From Lachnospiraceae bacterium (lineage in GTDB: Bacteria; Bacillota; Clostridia; Lachnospirales; Lachnospiraceae): 6,682 bases of DNA. Below the pieces are notes generated by a model that saw only the letters and a list, made by a program, of their open reading frames with translations, ran no database searches and was not told the DNA's origin. The translations under genes and the position numbers were made by a program. The stretch is from positions 1 through 6,682 of the forward strand of contig JAKSRN010000104.1 in assembly GCA_024403585.1 (NCBI GenBank), in the 5' to 3' direction. Positions within the stretch are counted from its first letter, which is position 1, and each line of letters opens with the position of its first letter. Positions 6,611 through 6,682 of this stretch are shown here, in pieces.

Positions 6611-6672
6611 AATCGCAGCCGAAAAGAGCTTAGGAAATGAACAAAATTCCTGGCTCTTTTTCTTTTGGGTTT
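6562..6672. repeat. 12-bp perfect inverted repeat enclosing the terminator hairpin
   Basis: AAACCCAAAAGA at 6562-6573 is the exact reverse complement of TCTTTTGGGTTT at 6661-6672. The right arm begins at the base directly after the right arm of the terminator hairpin. A third possible stem, GATCTC (6572-6577) with GAGATC (6602-6607), lies inside and shares two bases with the outer left arm. As RNA this could form a three-way junction; as DNA it could mark a terminal or recombinase-binding site. Confidence 0.55.
6622..6666 (+). terminator. Intrinsic (rho-independent) terminator of the operon
   Basis: The left arm is AAAAGAGC (6622-6629), then TT, then AGGAA (6632-6636). The right arm is TTCCT (6647-6651), then G, then GCTCTTTT (6653-6660). 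This gives 13 Watson-Crick pairs with one small internal irregularity and a 10-nt A-rich loop. The T-rich tract TTTTTCTTTT follows at 6657-6666. It sits about 150 nt past the last stop codon and closes the five-gene transcript. On the opposite strand the hairpin is followed by only four T residues, so it might act weakly in both directions. Confidence 0.85.
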
Positions 6673-6682
6673 TGTCTGAAAA

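Larger units (their letters stand above)
1..6682 (+). mobile_element. Partial Tn554/RIT-like integrating element: three recombinases, TnpC-like protein, zinc-ribbon array
   Basis: Three consecutive recombinase-type genes are followed by a small basic coiled-coil gene and a zinc-ribbon array gene. All lie on the plus strand with overlaps of 14, 17 and 11 nt and one zero-nt junction. Tn554-family elements carry tnpA, tnpB (tyrosine recombinases) and tnpC, and recombinase-in-trio elements carry three overlapping tyrosine recombinase genes; the first four genes here fit that plan. The operon ends at an intrinsic terminator within about 180 nt of the last stop codon, beside a 12-bp inverted repeat. 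The left end and the N-terminus of the first recombinase lie outside the window. The exact right boundary is not known, so this span is the supported region and not a defined element. Assignment to Tn554 or RIT is by gene architecture and not by sequence search. Confidence 0.65.
6475..6682. other. Non-coding 3' tail of the operon, with repeats and terminator
   Basis: No convincing gene is present in these 208 bases. Three micro-frames occur: an 8-codon frame at 6504-6530 behind a strong AAAGGAG site (6492-6498), a 21-codon frame at 6488-6553, and a basic 26-codon frame at 6553-6633. The second and third have no good ribosome-binding site. The stretch also contains an imperfect direct repeat, a 12-bp perfect inverted repeat, a short CCACT/AGTGG stem (6523-6537) and an intrinsic terminator. 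It could be the right end of the element, a structured 3' UTR, or both. Confidence 0.55.

Noticed and set aside
6553..6633. 26-codon basic frame ending inside the terminator hairpin
   Set aside because: It has no ribosome-binding site at a usual distance and overlaps the terminator stem, so it is probably fortuitous.
6562..6672. Retron-type ncRNA, suggested by flanking inverted repeats and an inner hairpin
   Set aside because: No reverse transcriptase is encoded in the window, and the inner hairpin is a typical intrinsic terminator.

Overview
The window holds one tightly packed, plus-strand gene block followed by a short non-coding tail that ends in a strong intrinsic terminator. The G+C content looks to be in the mid-40s by eye. 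Together with strong AGGAGG-type ribosome-binding sites and overlapping genes, this suggests a low-to-mid GC Bacillota, most likely a gut-type Clostridia (Lachnospiraceae-like). That assignment is an inference from style, not from a marker gene.

Layout from left to right: (1) positions 1-639, the C-terminal catalytic part of a tyrosine recombinase whose N-terminus lies left of the window; (2) 626-2488, a 620-residue divergent recombinase-like protein with a degenerate catalytic set and a C-terminal cysteine cluster; (3) 2472-4016, a 514-residue tyrosine recombinase with most catalytic residues recognisable and a similar C-terminal cysteine cluster; (4) 4017-4757, a 246-residue basic, HTH-like and coiled-coil protein that resembles the TnpC/DUF6262 class in architecture; (5) 4747-6474, a 575-residue protein made almost entirely of eight ~70-residue WWxC...GHxW...CPYC zinc-ribbon units (PF14311/DUF4379-like); (6) 6475-6682, about 200 bases without a convincing gene, containing a 12-bp perfect inverted repeat, an imperfect 18-bp direct repeat and an intrinsic terminator.

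Each gene overlaps or abuts the next (14-nt overlap, 17-nt overlap, 0-nt gap, 11-nt overlap), so the five genes are almost certainly co-transcribed and translationally coupled. Three consecutive recombinase-type proteins plus a small DNA-binding coiled-coil protein match the logic of Tn554-type (TnpA/TnpB/TnpC) and recombinase-in-trio (RIT) elements. The best reading is the core and right-hand end of an integrating mobile element of that broad class. The distinctive part is the fifth gene, an array of eight tandem zinc ribbons coupled to the recombinase operon, which is not part of the classical Tn554 or RIT gene set and may be an accessory DNA- or RNA-binding factor. The left end of the element is not in the window, and the right boundary is not proven.
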